A program made the position numbers and the translations under genes. The notes below the pieces were generated by a model. It was not told the origin of the DNA and made no database searches. It saw only the letters and a list, made by a program, of their open reading frames with translations. Below are positions 22,538 through 30,362 of a stretch of 41,535 nucleotides of DNA, in pieces. Numbering within the stretch: the first letter of the stretch is position 1; each line of letters begins with the position of its first letter. The DNA is taken from assembly GCA_964601355.1 (NCBI GenBank), contig CAZRNB010000008.1, positions 1 to 41,535 on the forward strand, in the 5' to 3' direction. Source of the stretch: CAZRNB01 sp964601355. Its GTDB lineage: Bacteria; Planctomycetota; Phycisphaerae; Sedimentisphaerales; Anaerobacaceae.

Positions 22538-22948
22538 ATGTTAACGTTAAACCTTGAGCAAGAGCAAGATAGGCCGTCAGAAGCGAAATTAGCGAAGACA
22601 AAAGTTAACCTTAATGGGCTGAACCGGTTGTCCGAGCTGGCTCGCTGGATTTTGCAAAACACCGGTGACGGCATAGAACGAGGCGATATCATCGCAAAGT
22701 ATTTCGGTATCGAGCGTTTGTATTGCGGTTTTTATCTGGATCCCTGCTTCAGGCCGAAAGAACGCCGCCGGCATAACCGCCGGTACCGGTACAGCCAGCC
22801 CCGGGTCACAATGACATTGAAGCGGCTTCATCAGCGAGGTCTCGTGCAGTTAATCCGACACGGCCGGTACGTTAAGGAAGTTCATTTAACTACAGAAGGG
22901 ATACTTATGGCGCAGAAATTAAATAATGTCTGTAACGGTAATAAATAA
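22538..22948 (+). CDS. Winged-helix regulator
   Basis: The protein has 136 residues. Residues 25-125 look like a winged helix: LNRLSELARWILQNT, GDIIAKYFGI, then a basic RPKERRRHNRRYRYSQPRVTMTLKRLHQRGLVQLI with HLTTEGILMAQ, where the recognition helix and wing fall. The insert with clustered arginines is unusual and may contact DNA. It is preceded by a strong bacterial promoter with a dyad operator, so self-repression is plausible. The ATG at 22534 is out of frame. Confidence 0.6.
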   Translation: MLTLNLEQEQDRPSEAKLAKTKVNLNGLNRLSELARWILQNTGDGIERGDIIAKYFGIERLYCGFYLDPCFRPKERRRHNRRYRYSQPRVTMTLKRLHQRGLVQLIRHGRYVKEVHLTTEGILMAQKLNNVCNGNK

Positions 22949-23138
22949 AACGGGGCCGGCAGCTCCTTCAAAGCACAACCAGCCCCGGACCTACCACATG
23001 GAAATAGCGGCAGTTTCTACAAATTCTTAATACAAATCGCTGATTGTCAAGCTGAAAATGCCCAGCCCTATTTCCAAATGCCTTAACGGTCCAAAAGGCA
23101 GAAGTAAGTCCGGCAGTAAAAATATGAAAGGATTGGTT

Positions 23139-23231
23139 ATGAAAACTAAGAGGCGAAAGCCGGTAAGGCGGAAAGAAATCTTTGAATTCAGGGAATCCGA
23201 GATTGAATTGCCATGTCCCCGGTATCTTTAA
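23139..23231 (+). CDS. Small basic protein (30 aa)
   Basis: AAAGGA lies about 10 nt before ATG 23139. The product starts MKTKRRKPVRRKEIFEF and ends PCPRYL. It sits close to the next gene and has no known family. The basic N-terminus might bind nucleic acid. It is supported only by its ribosome-binding site and position. Confidence 0.4.
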   Translation: MKTKRRKPVRRKEIFEFRESEIELPCPRYL

Positions 23232-23237
23232 CGAAAG

Positions 23238-23603
23238 ATGAGAAAAAACCTGCGTAAGGCTTCGGCCTGTAAAATTAATCCGCGGCGAAAGAAGCGGGCC
23301 GCTGAATTGCTCGCTACTATCAAACCTGAGTCTAAGATGATCCCTTCGAAAGATACCGGCACACCTTTGTCAACAAAACCAGCATCCGGTCTCTTACCGC
23401 CGGTAAAAGAAAAAATCGAATCTACCGTACAAAAGGCTATGCCACCGACATGCAATAAATTCAGGCGATACATTCGGCATATTTTGCACCTTGTCAGAGG
23501 CAAATGGTCTTTTAAGCGAATAAAAGCAGCCCCAAAAGCAAGCAACGGCGAGCAATGGGCTACACAACAGGGTGACATGGGCGTCAAGCAGATAAGATTA
23601 TAG
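23238..23603 (+). CDS. Basic hypothetical protein (121 aa)
   Basis: This is a Lys/Arg/Pro-rich protein with a basic N-terminus (INPRRKKRAAELLATIKPES), a proline- and Thr-rich middle and a helical NKFRRYIRHILHLVRGKWSFKRI segment. It is not similar to anything I recognise and is probably partly disordered. It starts 6 nt after the small gene upstream and ends just before the next gene, so it is part of a co-directed series. Reality is moderately supported by spacing. Confidence 0.45.
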   Translation: MRKNLRKASACKINPRRKKRAAELLATIKPESKMIPSKDTGTPLSTKPASGLLPPVKEKIESTVQKAMPPTCNKFRRYIRHILHLVRGKWSFKRIKAAPKASNGEQWATQQGDMGVKQIRL

Positions 23604-23607
23604 CCAG

Positions 23608-24219
23608 ATGCAAATGAATAAACACAGAAACATCAAGCAACAAATTCGCGAACTCCAGCAGATACCGGATGAGCAGAATCTGCGTCTGCAAATATGTATA
23701 AGAGAAAATGAAAAAATAAAACAAAAAGCTTCTTTGTTAACCGGTAGTCCTGTTTCAGAAGATGTCACACTGGACTTCATAAATCTAAAGAAGATTGCTA
23801 TTGCCAACAGCAGGTTGCTGTCACCCCAAGAAATGCAAAATATCAATGAAGACCATTACGATGTAATCCTCAACTGTGTCGACCGAAAGCTCTTAGCCAG
23901 AAAAGACCCTGACCGGCACAGTAAATTAGAAAAATGCAATTGCAGCAATATCGGACCTCATAGGTTAAAGCTGCTTCGTTTTATGCTGGAGCATCCGAAC
24001 CATCCCATCTGTGTAGAAACAATTGAAGGCGTTTATGGAAACATAGCCAGTATGACATCAAGTGCTCTGGCTAAGGCAATTCTCGACATCCGCCGGTGTC
24101 TCTGGGACGGGCCGTACATCCTGACCGAGCTGACTTGGGGCGAATCCGTTAGCTACACCGGTTCGGTGTATATGCTGGACCACAAGTACAAATATTTAGT
24201 GATAAGGTACAAAATTTGA
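23608..24219 (+). CDS. Protein with C-terminal winged-helix-like domain
   Basis: The protein has 203 residues. The N-terminal 50 are a likely coiled coil (KQQIRELQQIPDEQNLRLQ). Residues 115-203 resemble an OmpR-type winged helix: LKLLRFMLEHPNHPICVETI, then LAKAILDIRRCL as recognition helix, then YILTELTWGESVSY and GSVYML as the wing. It is probably a DNA-binding regulator. The in-frame ATG at 23614 is an alternative start. It lies upstream of the membrane and ATPase genes and may control them. Confidence 0.55.
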   Translation: MQMNKHRNIKQQIRELQQIPDEQNLRLQICIRENEKIKQKASLLTGSPVSEDVTLDFINLKKIAIANSRLLSPQEMQNINEDHYDVILNCVDRKLLARKDPDRHSKLEKCNCSNIGPHRLKLLRFMLEHPNHPICVETIEGVYGNIASMTSSALAKAILDIRRCLWDGPYILTELTWGESVSYTGSVYMLDHKYKYLVIRYKI

Positions 24220-24320
24220 AAAAGTAATCGGTTTTTCCATCACGGTGTAATAGGGGCGAAATAATAACAATTTATAATGCGACCGGTCAAAAATCCGGCG
24301 TTAATTACAAGGATCAGGTT

Positions 24321-24497
24321 ATGGCTAACAGTATTTTCGAAACAATCGACAGCGTTATTAAAGGCGTCATTTACTTTTGTCTGCTTTTGGTTGCTGCGGT
24401 TGCTGCAATTTTTCTCCTGTATTTTGTTGCTATGACCGGATGGCGCGCTTTTTGGCTATGTTGGGACTTAATTTTTTCTCATTCATGGGTGGTTTGA
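24321..24497 (+). CDS. Small membrane protein (58 aa)
   Basis: AAGGATCAGG precedes ATG 24321. The product has one clear membrane helix, FCLLLVAAVAAIFLLYFVAM, after a short amphipathic start, and a Trp-rich end (WRAFWLCWDLIF). It lies 18 nt before the zinc protein and upstream of the membrane-anchored ATPase, so it may belong to a membrane complex with them. It is too short for family assignment. Confidence 0.55.
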   Translation: MANSIFETIDSVIKGVIYFCLLLVAAVAAIFLLYFVAMTGWRAFWLCWDLIFSHSWVV

Positions 24498-24515
24498 AAG
24501 CACGAGGTATAAGAA

Positions 24516-25151
24516 ATGTTTAAATTCATAAAATATGTATTTCAATATTTCAAACAGCGTCCGCACAACCTTGCTTTACATCAGCAACAACCCGATGATG
24601 CTTTTCACAGTTCTTCTGGTGCTGCACCTGGCTATATTCCTATTGAAACCAATATAGACTACCAGCCAATTCCCTGCACCTGCACTCAGAGCGTCGGGAC
24701 GGAGGAAAGGCTCTTACAGACGCCGATTGGTGAACTGATAACACTCAATCAGAGAAAAGGAATCCGGTGCGGATGCGATCATGTTATATACAGTATCGAG
24801 CCAAGCGGCTCGCTACCAGGATTAGGTGGGCAATGTCGCTTCTGTATGCTTGAAGCAGCACAATTGCTAAGCCAGGGGATTATTAGTTTGGAGCAGGCCG
24901 AGGCCATGTCCCTTTATTGTAATCGTTGTGCCGCCGCCGGTTGTGACGGTTGTGGAATAAATGTCTGCCGGCGTCACATCCACCAATTCATCAATCTGGA
25001 TGCCAGTGTCACCTATCTTTGCGATAAATGTATAAAGCAGGCAGAACGAGACAAGTTTTTCAGAAAAACATTAACAATTATGTTATCACCATTTGTCAAT
25101 TATAACCGTCAACCGTCACCCGGGGAAAGAAGAGAACCTTATGATTATTAA
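24516..25151 (+). CDS. Cys-rich zinc-binding (treble-clef/RING-like) protein
   Basis: The protein has 211 residues. From about residue 50 it has CTC, CGC, CRFC, then LYCNRCAAAGCDGCGINVCRRHIHQF and YLCDKC: eight to ten Cys plus two His in an order that fits a binuclear treble-clef or RING/B-box-like domain. A KQAERDKFF helix follows. The N-terminal 40 residues are Gln/Ser-rich. The stop overlaps the start of the ATPase gene by 11 nt. It could be a ligase-like adaptor for the second modification cluster 3 kb downstream, or a structural zinc protein of the ATPase complex; the sequence alone does not decide. Confidence 0.6.
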   Translation: MFKFIKYVFQYFKQRPHNLALHQQQPDDAFHSSSGAAPGYIPIETNIDYQPIPCTCTQSVGTEERLLQTPIGELITLNQRKGIRCGCDHVIYSIEPSGSLPGLGGQCRFCMLEAAQLLSQGIISLEQAEAMSLYCNRCAAAGCDGCGINVCRRHIHQFINLDASVTYLCDKCIKQAERDKFFRKTLTIMLSPFVNYNRQPSPGERREPYDY

Positions 25152-26727
25152 AAGCACCAAAAGATTAATATGCGTCACATTAGGCAGTGTCATCCTCGCC
25201 AGTTGGCTTAGTTTGGCCACTCTGCCACTGCCGCATTTACTTAATCACAGGTTTTACTCACGCGACGCCGGCTGTCTTTGCAACGAAACTGGTGCATTAT
25301 ATAACCCATATAGCTGGTTACAGTACATTTGGAGGGTAATGCCTATGCGAAATATCAAAAGAGATTTTCATTTTTCTATCCCTGATCCTCAGTCCAGGTT
25401 GCAGCGTTTTAAGACTACCCGGCATGACCCGCAGATGCTCGTGATTCGGCAAAAGTTAATGAAAGCAAATCTCTGGGAAAATCCAGCGGTGCAACGCAAA
25501 TTCTGGCTCGGTCAGGTCGGCACCGACAAAACGTGCAGAAGAATCCGCACCGAGTTGCTAGAACTTATTGAGCAGCATAAAGAGTTGTCAATGGTCTTGG
25601 ATGATCCTTATATGCCCTATGCAAGCGCAGATCAAATCAGCAATGGTGGCACCGGTGTTCATATTCTTGACCAGGCAAACAACAATTTTCCGATGTATGC
25701 ATCCGAGTACTCTTATTGTCTGCTTTGGCTTGTTTTAGGGCCTCAGGGTGGTGGCAAAAGCTCCGCTATATCTTATCAACTCAAACAAATTCATGTCCCC
25801 ACCCAAATCCTTGACCCTAAGGGTACCTGGGAATTTAGGGTCGAGCAGCGACATTACAAGGTTATACCCCCCGAATATATCAGATTCGATCTGGATTATG
25901 ATGAGGATAAGTTACCGCTTTACCTACATTCGGTCCTTGAGGGTGTAGCTTCGGCCACAGGGCTGCAGTTCGGGTTAAGCTGTCTTTTCGAGGCCGGCGA
26001 TATTGCTTTGGCGCAACGACAAAGATTTATCAAGCAAGCAGGAGAAAAAACACCCCTTTGTCTTAAAGATATTCATCTGGCATTGAGTCTGTGTGAAGCC
26101 AAAGATTCCAAAAGAAAACAATACCTTGAAAGCGCTCGAACTGCCCTTGAGTTGCTTCTTGGGCGAAATAACCTTTTTTCAACACGTTCAGGTCTACCTC
26201 TCAACCGATTTTTTGCAGGCAACTATGTCCTTCAGTGCCGACACCTAACTACAACGCAATCGCGTTTCCTGGGCTGGTTTCTGCTTAACTATTTATATTT
26301 CAAATCCTTGCATGTTCCAGAAACGACTGAGCTAAGAAGTTTGCTCGTCTTCGAGGATGCCGGAAAATTCATCAGCAGGCCGGATAGTGTATTCGGGCCG
26401 GGGGCAAAAACCAGCGTTTTTCTTAATCTATTATCAGTTCTGAGAAGTACAGGCCGTAGTGCAATTTTTATTGACCAACTAGTCGAGCCTATCTGCGACG
26501 ACGTGAAGCAGCTTTGCAACAACTGGCTTATTGTCGGTGGGATGCGTGGAACTCATAACCAATCCGAAGTTGCATCGGCGATGGGACTATCGCGGGACCA
26601 GGCCGAAATGTTGGGCAGGCTGAAGTGTCGTGATGCCGTGTGTTTTTGTCCAACTACTTACCCATACGCCATCCACGGTTATATTCCTCTTATTACCGGG
26701 CCTCAAGGAAGGATCTCCGATGATTAA
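25141..26727 (+). CDS. Membrane-anchored TraG/VirD4-like or HerA-like ATPase
   Basis: The protein has 528 residues. One membrane segment lies at about 10-28 (VTLGSVILASWLSLATL). Walker A GPQGGGKS is at 200-207 and Walker B LLVFEDAGKF with Glu405/Asp406; a late RSTGRSAIFIDQ motif and NNWLIVGGMRG complete the RecA-like core. The layout, N-terminal anchor with a FtsK/VirD4-type motor domain, suits a conjugative coupling protein or a DNA pump. No relaxase or other mating-pore gene is visible, so transfer is unproven. ATG 25141 overlaps the previous stop; the next gene starts within its end. Confidence 0.7.
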   Translation: MIIKSTKRLICVTLGSVILASWLSLATLPLPHLLNHRFYSRDAGCLCNETGALYNPYSWLQYIWRVMPMRNIKRDFHFSIPDPQSRLQRFKTTRHDPQMLVIRQKLMKANLWENPAVQRKFWLGQVGTDKTCRRIRTELLELIEQHKELSMVLDDPYMPYASADQISNGGTGVHILDQANNNFPMYASEYSYCLLWLVLGPQGGGKSSAISYQLKQIHVPTQILDPKGTWEFRVEQRHYKVIPPEYIRFDLDYDEDKLPLYLHSVLEGVASATGLQFGLSCLFEAGDIALAQRQRFIKQAGEKTPLCLKDIHLALSLCEAKDSKRKQYLESARTALELLLGRNNLFSTRSGLPLNRFFAGNYVLQCRHLTTTQSRFLGWFLLNYLYFKSLHVPETTELRSLLVFEDAGKFISRPDSVFGPGAKTSVFLNLLSVLRSTGRSAIFIDQLVEPICDDVKQLCNNWLIVGGMRGTHNQSEVASAMGLSRDQAEMLGRLKCRDAVCFCPTTYPYAIHGYIPLITGPQGRISDD

Positions 26728-27496
26728 AGACAATAATCCCATCTGGGCGAATCAGAAGAACTGGCATCCACTCACAGAGATACCGGCACGTGAGGAAGGC
26801 GACTGTGCTGAAAACGGCCCTGCCGCAGGTACCTCCGCTGCCAGCAACATTTCTGGCCAGCAGCAGGTAGGACACCCCTACTTGCAGGGAGTTAGCGCGG
26901 CCCTTATAAAAATAGCGTGGGACATCATGGTATTTCCCTATAGCAGTGTAAGCGTCCGAATAAAACGATTGGGCATATCAGGCCGTGAATATATAAAGGC
27001 GAAACTTGAAGGATGTGAAAAAGGCTACGTTTTAGAATCAACTGCCGGCCAGACTATCTATTTAATACCGTATCCAAAGACATTTGATGCCTTTAACATG
27101 ACCTGCCCTTACGACAATAAGGACCACATTGAGCACAGTTATTATGTTGGTTGGGGATGCTTTTTGCTCGGCAAGGACCCACAAAATAAAAGCGTCCGGC
27201 CGGCAGTAAAACTCGGCAGTTCAAGTGCCATTTCCGATATCGTTACTGCCGGTCACGATGGCAAACGGAGTGCGTGGGAAGTGACATTGAGCACGACCAA
27301 TATTCTGACCAATGCTTGTAAATATGAAAATACAGATTTCGCCAGAATTGTATTCCTTTGTCGGAACTACCGCTTGCGGGAGGCGGTTAGGGCCTGCTGT
27401 CGCGAGGGAGGATTAAATCCGGATCTTATGGCCAAGCTCGAGTTTATGCACTTTAGCCAGCTTTTGCGCCGGCAGAGGAAATTATCAAGTTACTGA
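26720..27496 (+). CDS. Hypothetical protein, possible nuclease-like C-terminus
   Basis: The protein has 258 residues. The N-terminal 60 are low in structure. Residues 90-230 contain VSVRIKRLGISGREYIKAKL, then a segment DIVTAGHDGKRSAWEVTLSTTN followed by NACKYENTDFARIVFLCRNY. This last pattern is like the C-terminal domain of proteins paired with VirD4/HerA-type motors on integrative elements, sometimes described as restriction-endonuclease-like (D then WEV-T). No HUH relaxase motif is visible. The start overlaps the ATPase stop (ATGATTAA), indicating a functional pair. The nuclease idea is weak. Confidence 0.45.
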   Translation: MIKDNNPIWANQKNWHPLTEIPAREEGDCAENGPAAGTSAASNISGQQQVGHPYLQGVSAALIKIAWDIMVFPYSSVSVRIKRLGISGREYIKAKLEGCEKGYVLESTAGQTIYLIPYPKTFDAFNMTCPYDNKDHIEHSYYVGWGCFLLGKDPQNKSVRPAVKLGSSSAISDIVTAGHDGKRSAWEVTLSTTNILTNACKYENTDFARIVFLCRNYRLREAVRACCREGGLNPDLMAKLEFMHFSQLLRRQRKLSSY

Positions 27497-27504
27497 TAGA
27501 GGAT

Positions 27505-27738
27505 ATGCGTATGCCACCAATAAGCTTAAAGAAAATTATCATAGCAATCCTAATAGTGATAGCACTGTCAAAGTTTGACCACATATTGACCTTTGCATCC
27601 GGGCTTTACGCATTTTTTTATGATTCCCTCGAACCGTTCCGCAATAGTCCTATCAAGGGACGATTTGTGGTGACGCTTCTAATACTCGCACTTTTGTATA
27701 TTACGGTCTTTAAGCTCCTTTACAGGAAAAGAAAGTGA
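27505..27738 (+). CDS. Small membrane protein with two helices
   Basis: The protein has 77 residues. Hydrophobic helices are at about 10-30 (IIIAILIVIALS) and 53-70 (FVVTLLILALLYITVF), with a basic tail KLLYRKRK. It starts 9 nt after the previous gene, in the operon with the membrane ATPase. It is probably a partner of that complex. No family is recognised. Confidence 0.55.
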   Translation: MRMPPISLKKIIIAILIVIALSKFDHILTFASGLYAFFYDSLEPFRNSPIKGRFVVTLLILALLYITVFKLLYRKRK

Positions 27739-27815
27739 GGTGATGTCAAAAAACTACCAAATCACGTCGGTAATTTCGTTAAATATCAACCATTTTATTC
27801 AAGGAGAAACAAACA

Positions 27816-27980
27816 ATGAGAGTGAACAAGTTAAGAGGTTATGTGGCTGACAGGCCCATCGATTCCCATGTTGTGCAGGATGATTCTTGTGTCAGACCTA
27901 TGATGCAGAGTATATCAGCTATCCAGCCCCAAGAAGAGCAGGTCGATCTAAGAACACTTCCGAGCTATGACAAGGGTTGA
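27816..27980 (+). CDS. 54-residue protein ending in glycine, upstream of E2 gene
   Basis: AAGGAG lies 9 nt before ATG 27816. The product starts MRVNKLRGYVADRP and ends LRTLPSYDKG with a C-terminal Gly. It is hydrophilic, poor in secondary structure and does not look like a beta-grasp fold. It sits where a ubiquitin-like gene usually sits, directly ahead of E2, JAMM and E1 genes. A short disordered modifier would recall Pup in size, but Pup ends GGQ/GGE and uses a different ligase. The modifier idea is inference; it may simply be a small accessory protein. Confidence 0.5.
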   Translation: MRVNKLRGYVADRPIDSHVVQDDSCVRPMMQSISAIQPQEEQVDLRTLPSYDKG

Positions 27981-27991
27981 TGTCTGTAAAC

Positions 27992-28027
27992 AGGCGGGGC
28001 CAACTGCCGGCTTGGCCCTGCCTTTTT
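27992..28027 (+). terminator. Intrinsic terminator/attenuator before E2 gene
   Basis: A 12-bp stem, AGGCGGGGCCAA with TTGGCCCTGCCT (one G-T pair), has an 8-nt loop and is followed by TTTTT. It ends 3 nt before ATG 28031, so it separates the 54-residue gene from the enzymes and can lower their expression. The arrangement is like that at 5743-5784. Confidence 0.7.
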
Positions 28028-28030
28028 AAT

Positions 28031-28441
28031 ATGGAAAAAATTATGAAAAATCCGGAAAGAACAATCGCAGAGATAAATCTCCTATCTACCCACTTCGGAA
28101 CAGTCGAATATGACCCTGATAATCCAAGCTGGGTACTGATTGAACGATTTGATTTACCTCCCGGCTTCAACAGAAGATGGTGTGAGGTGCTGATAGTCCT
28201 GGGAGAGTTGTATCCGGAGCTTCCTCCCCAGGACTTTTATCTCAGCAGAGGCTTAACTAAAAACGGCCGGGTTTCCTCTCACTATTTCGAACGCTTCTCC
28301 GGAAAAAGGTACTGTGACAAGGGTTTTGCGTGGTACAGCTTTCATATAAAAAGGTGGCGATCAAATCCCTATAACATGGTCCCCGGAGATAACCTTCTGA
28401 CCGCAACCGGCGCTTTTTATCAGGCGTTAAAAACAGATTAG
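28031..28441 (+). CDS. E2-like protein (prokaryotic E2 family E type)
   Basis: The protein has 136 residues. The core WVLIERFDLPPGFNRRWCEVLIVLGELYPELPPQDFYL is the strand-loop-strand with YPxxPP found in prokaryotic E2-like domains. Later come GKRYCDKGFAWYSFHIKRW and PGDNLLTATGAFYQAL, like the tryptophan and D-x-L ends of family E. Cys in RYCDKG is the best catalytic candidate, but the family is variable and the activity is unproven. ATG 28043 is an alternative start. It directly precedes the JAMM and E1 genes, so transfer of a modifier is the likely role. Confidence 0.7.
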   Translation: MEKIMKNPERTIAEINLLSTHFGTVEYDPDNPSWVLIERFDLPPGFNRRWCEVLIVLGELYPELPPQDFYLSRGLTKNGRVSSHYFERFSGKRYCDKGFAWYSFHIKRWRSNPYNMVPGDNLLTATGAFYQALKTD

Positions 28442-28453
28442 AGAGGAGAAACC

Positions 28454-28996
28454 ATGAAAGTCAGGATAATCATTACCGAACATGAATACAACATTATCAG
28501 ATCAAAGCTGCTGCCGCCTAATGACCCAAATGAGCACTTCGGCTTCGGCGTTGCTGGAGTCAGTCGTTTTGCCGGCATCTGCAATCTGCTACTTAGAAAA
28601 TTTATATTCACTGATAGCTCTTGCCTTCTGAAACAATCAGGCGCGAATATAAGGCCGGACCTGCGATTTGTTCAGTATGTATGGACAATAGCCCAAAAAA
28701 GTAACAGTGTTTTGATCGATCTTCATACCCACCCGTTCTGTGATGCGGATGTTACCTTCTCCTGCATAGATAATGCCAGCGAGCTTGAAAGCTTCCCAAA
28801 GGCGGTTGAGTACCTCGGCGAAGGTCCCCATGCCAGTATTGTTCTCGGCAGAAATAGTTTGGATGCTCGCTGGTATAACCCCAAAACATGCTCTGTTGAG
28901 CCGGTTATTATGGTAAAAATATTGGGAGAATCCCTCACCACGATTATTCCAACCTCCGGCCTCCATATGTATGTACCTAACCAGATAAATAATTGA
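28454..28996 (+). CDS. JAMM/MPN-family protease (Prok-JAB type)
   Basis: The protein has 180 residues. Glu27 in NEHFGFG, His91-Thr-His93-Pro94 in IDLHTHPF, and Ser103 with Asp106 in FSCID give the JAMM zinc site. The H-to-D spacing is two residues longer than the HxHx10D of the first system. Its domain fills nearly the whole chain. It would process the modifier or remove conjugates. GAGGAG precedes the ATG, and the E1 gene follows 11 nt after the stop. It is distant from the 6768-7526 protein in sequence, so the two systems are not recent duplicates. Confidence 0.85.
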   Translation: MKVRIIITEHEYNIIRSKLLPPNDPNEHFGFGVAGVSRFAGICNLLLRKFIFTDSSCLLKQSGANIRPDLRFVQYVWTIAQKSNSVLIDLHTHPFCDADVTFSCIDNASELESFPKAVEYLGEGPHASIVLGRNSLDARWYNPKTCSVEPVIMVKILGESLTTIIPTSGLHMYVPNQINN

Positions 28997-29007
28997 AAGG
29001 AATCGTT

Positions 29008-30330
29008 ATGGAAATGTACGACCGTCAGATTCGCGTATTTGGCGAAGAGGGCCAACGTATCCTGCAAAAACTTACAGTGGGAATAGTAGGATGCGGCGGC
29101 ATCGGCTCTATGATCTTCATCCTCATTGTATGGCTGGGCATCCAAAACATAATCCTCATCGATCCTGACATTGTAGAGCTAAGCAACCTAAACCGGCTGG
29201 CAGGAGCTATATTGCAGGATGTCCTTAAGAAGATTCCAAAGGTTAAGGTGCTGGAAAGATATGCTGCCAAGATAAATTCAAATATTAAAGTCTTACCCAT
29301 CCAAAAAAGTATCCTTGACAAGAAGGCTCAACGATATCTGAAAGTTTGCGATGTTATATTTGGGTGCACAGACAATCAGAGCAGCCGCTGGGTATTGAAC
29401 AAGTTCTCTGTTGAGCATCTGATTCCATATTTTGACACCGGCACCGGCATTCAGGCCGACGCCGAACAGAATATTGAGCATGCAGGCGGACAAGTTCGGG
29501 TCGTGATACCCGGTATGGGCTGCCTTAGCTGCATAAATGCCCTTAATATAGCGACAGTTCAGCAAGAAATGCTGCCTGAACCGGATAGACAGGTTGCTAT
29601 TCAACGCGGCTACATCGCCGGCGCCGATGTGCACGCACCGGCGGTGGCATCATTAAATGGCGTTATTGCCAGCCTCGCTGTCACTGAGTTCATGGCATGG
29701 GTAACGGGCTTTAAGCCTCTACGGCGATTTGTTCTTTATGATTTTGCAAATGCCAGCGTCACACCATACACATTCAAAAGGGACCCAAATTGCTTTACCT
29801 GCAGTGTAACCGGCTCATTTGCCGTTGGCGATAAAGGAGAACCTTTGCCGGCAGAAATGTTAATTGATGAACCTGAAGATCCAATTGAAGGAGAAATTAA
29901 AATGCAAACACAAAACAAAGATACAAAACAGTCTATAACTGAATTATTATCCCTGGCACAGCAGAACGGCCTTGATATCGAGGGCAATGTTGAAGGCCAA
30001 TGGTTTATCATCAAAAACGTAAAGCTCGGAAATCCTTTCAGCGAACCCAAAGCCGATGTGATGATAAAATTCCTCGTAGATAGTAAAGACCCCATCATAT
30101 TGGTGCCAGAAAACTTAAATATTAGCCCAGACTCCCAGATATGCCCCAGTTTTATTGGGACAATACCCTGCTTTAAAGGATGGAAGCCTCTCTGCCCTCA
30201 CATGTTTCAGGAAGTCGGGGATGAAATGCTGGAATTTGTTGCATGCCTAACCGGTTTTCTTGCTAATCCGGCACTTTGCGGGCTTATGGGCTGCGAAGGA
30301 CGTGCTCTTGTACAAAGACAATATGATTAA
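29008..30330 (+). CDS. E1-like enzyme with zinc site and C-terminal E2-like extension
   Basis: The protein has 440 residues. The ThiF-type adenylation domain spans 1-270: YDRQIRVFGEEGQ, nucleotide loop GCGGIG at 28-33, LIDPDIVELSNLNR, and a zinc site from Cys172/Cys175 (CLSC) and Cys262/Cys265 (CFTC). Residues about 310-440 form a further domain: WFIIKNVKLGNPF, ADVMIKFLV, IILVPENLNI, then GWKPLCPHMF and EFVACLTGFLANP. That order of strands, Pro-flap, Trp-Leu-Cys and final helices recalls an E2/RWD fold, so an E1-E2-like fusion is possible beside the separate E2. ATG 29008 follows AAAGGA. The modifier it activates is not obvious. Confidence 0.85.
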   Translation: MEMYDRQIRVFGEEGQRILQKLTVGIVGCGGIGSMIFILIVWLGIQNIILIDPDIVELSNLNRLAGAILQDVLKKIPKVKVLERYAAKINSNIKVLPIQKSILDKKAQRYLKVCDVIFGCTDNQSSRWVLNKFSVEHLIPYFDTGTGIQADAEQNIEHAGGQVRVVIPGMGCLSCINALNIATVQQEMLPEPDRQVAIQRGYIAGADVHAPAVASLNGVIASLAVTEFMAWVTGFKPLRRFVLYDFANASVTPYTFKRDPNCFTCSVTGSFAVGDKGEPLPAEMLIDEPEDPIEGEIKMQTQNKDTKQSITELLSLAQQNGLDIEGNVEGQWFIIKNVKLGNPFSEPKADVMIKFLVDSKDPIILVPENLNISPDSQICPSFIGTIPCFKGWKPLCPHMFQEVGDEMLEFVACLTGFLANPALCGLMGCEGRALVQRQYD

Positions 30331-30362
30331 CAATACCGTCCAATGAATTAGGGAAATAAACA

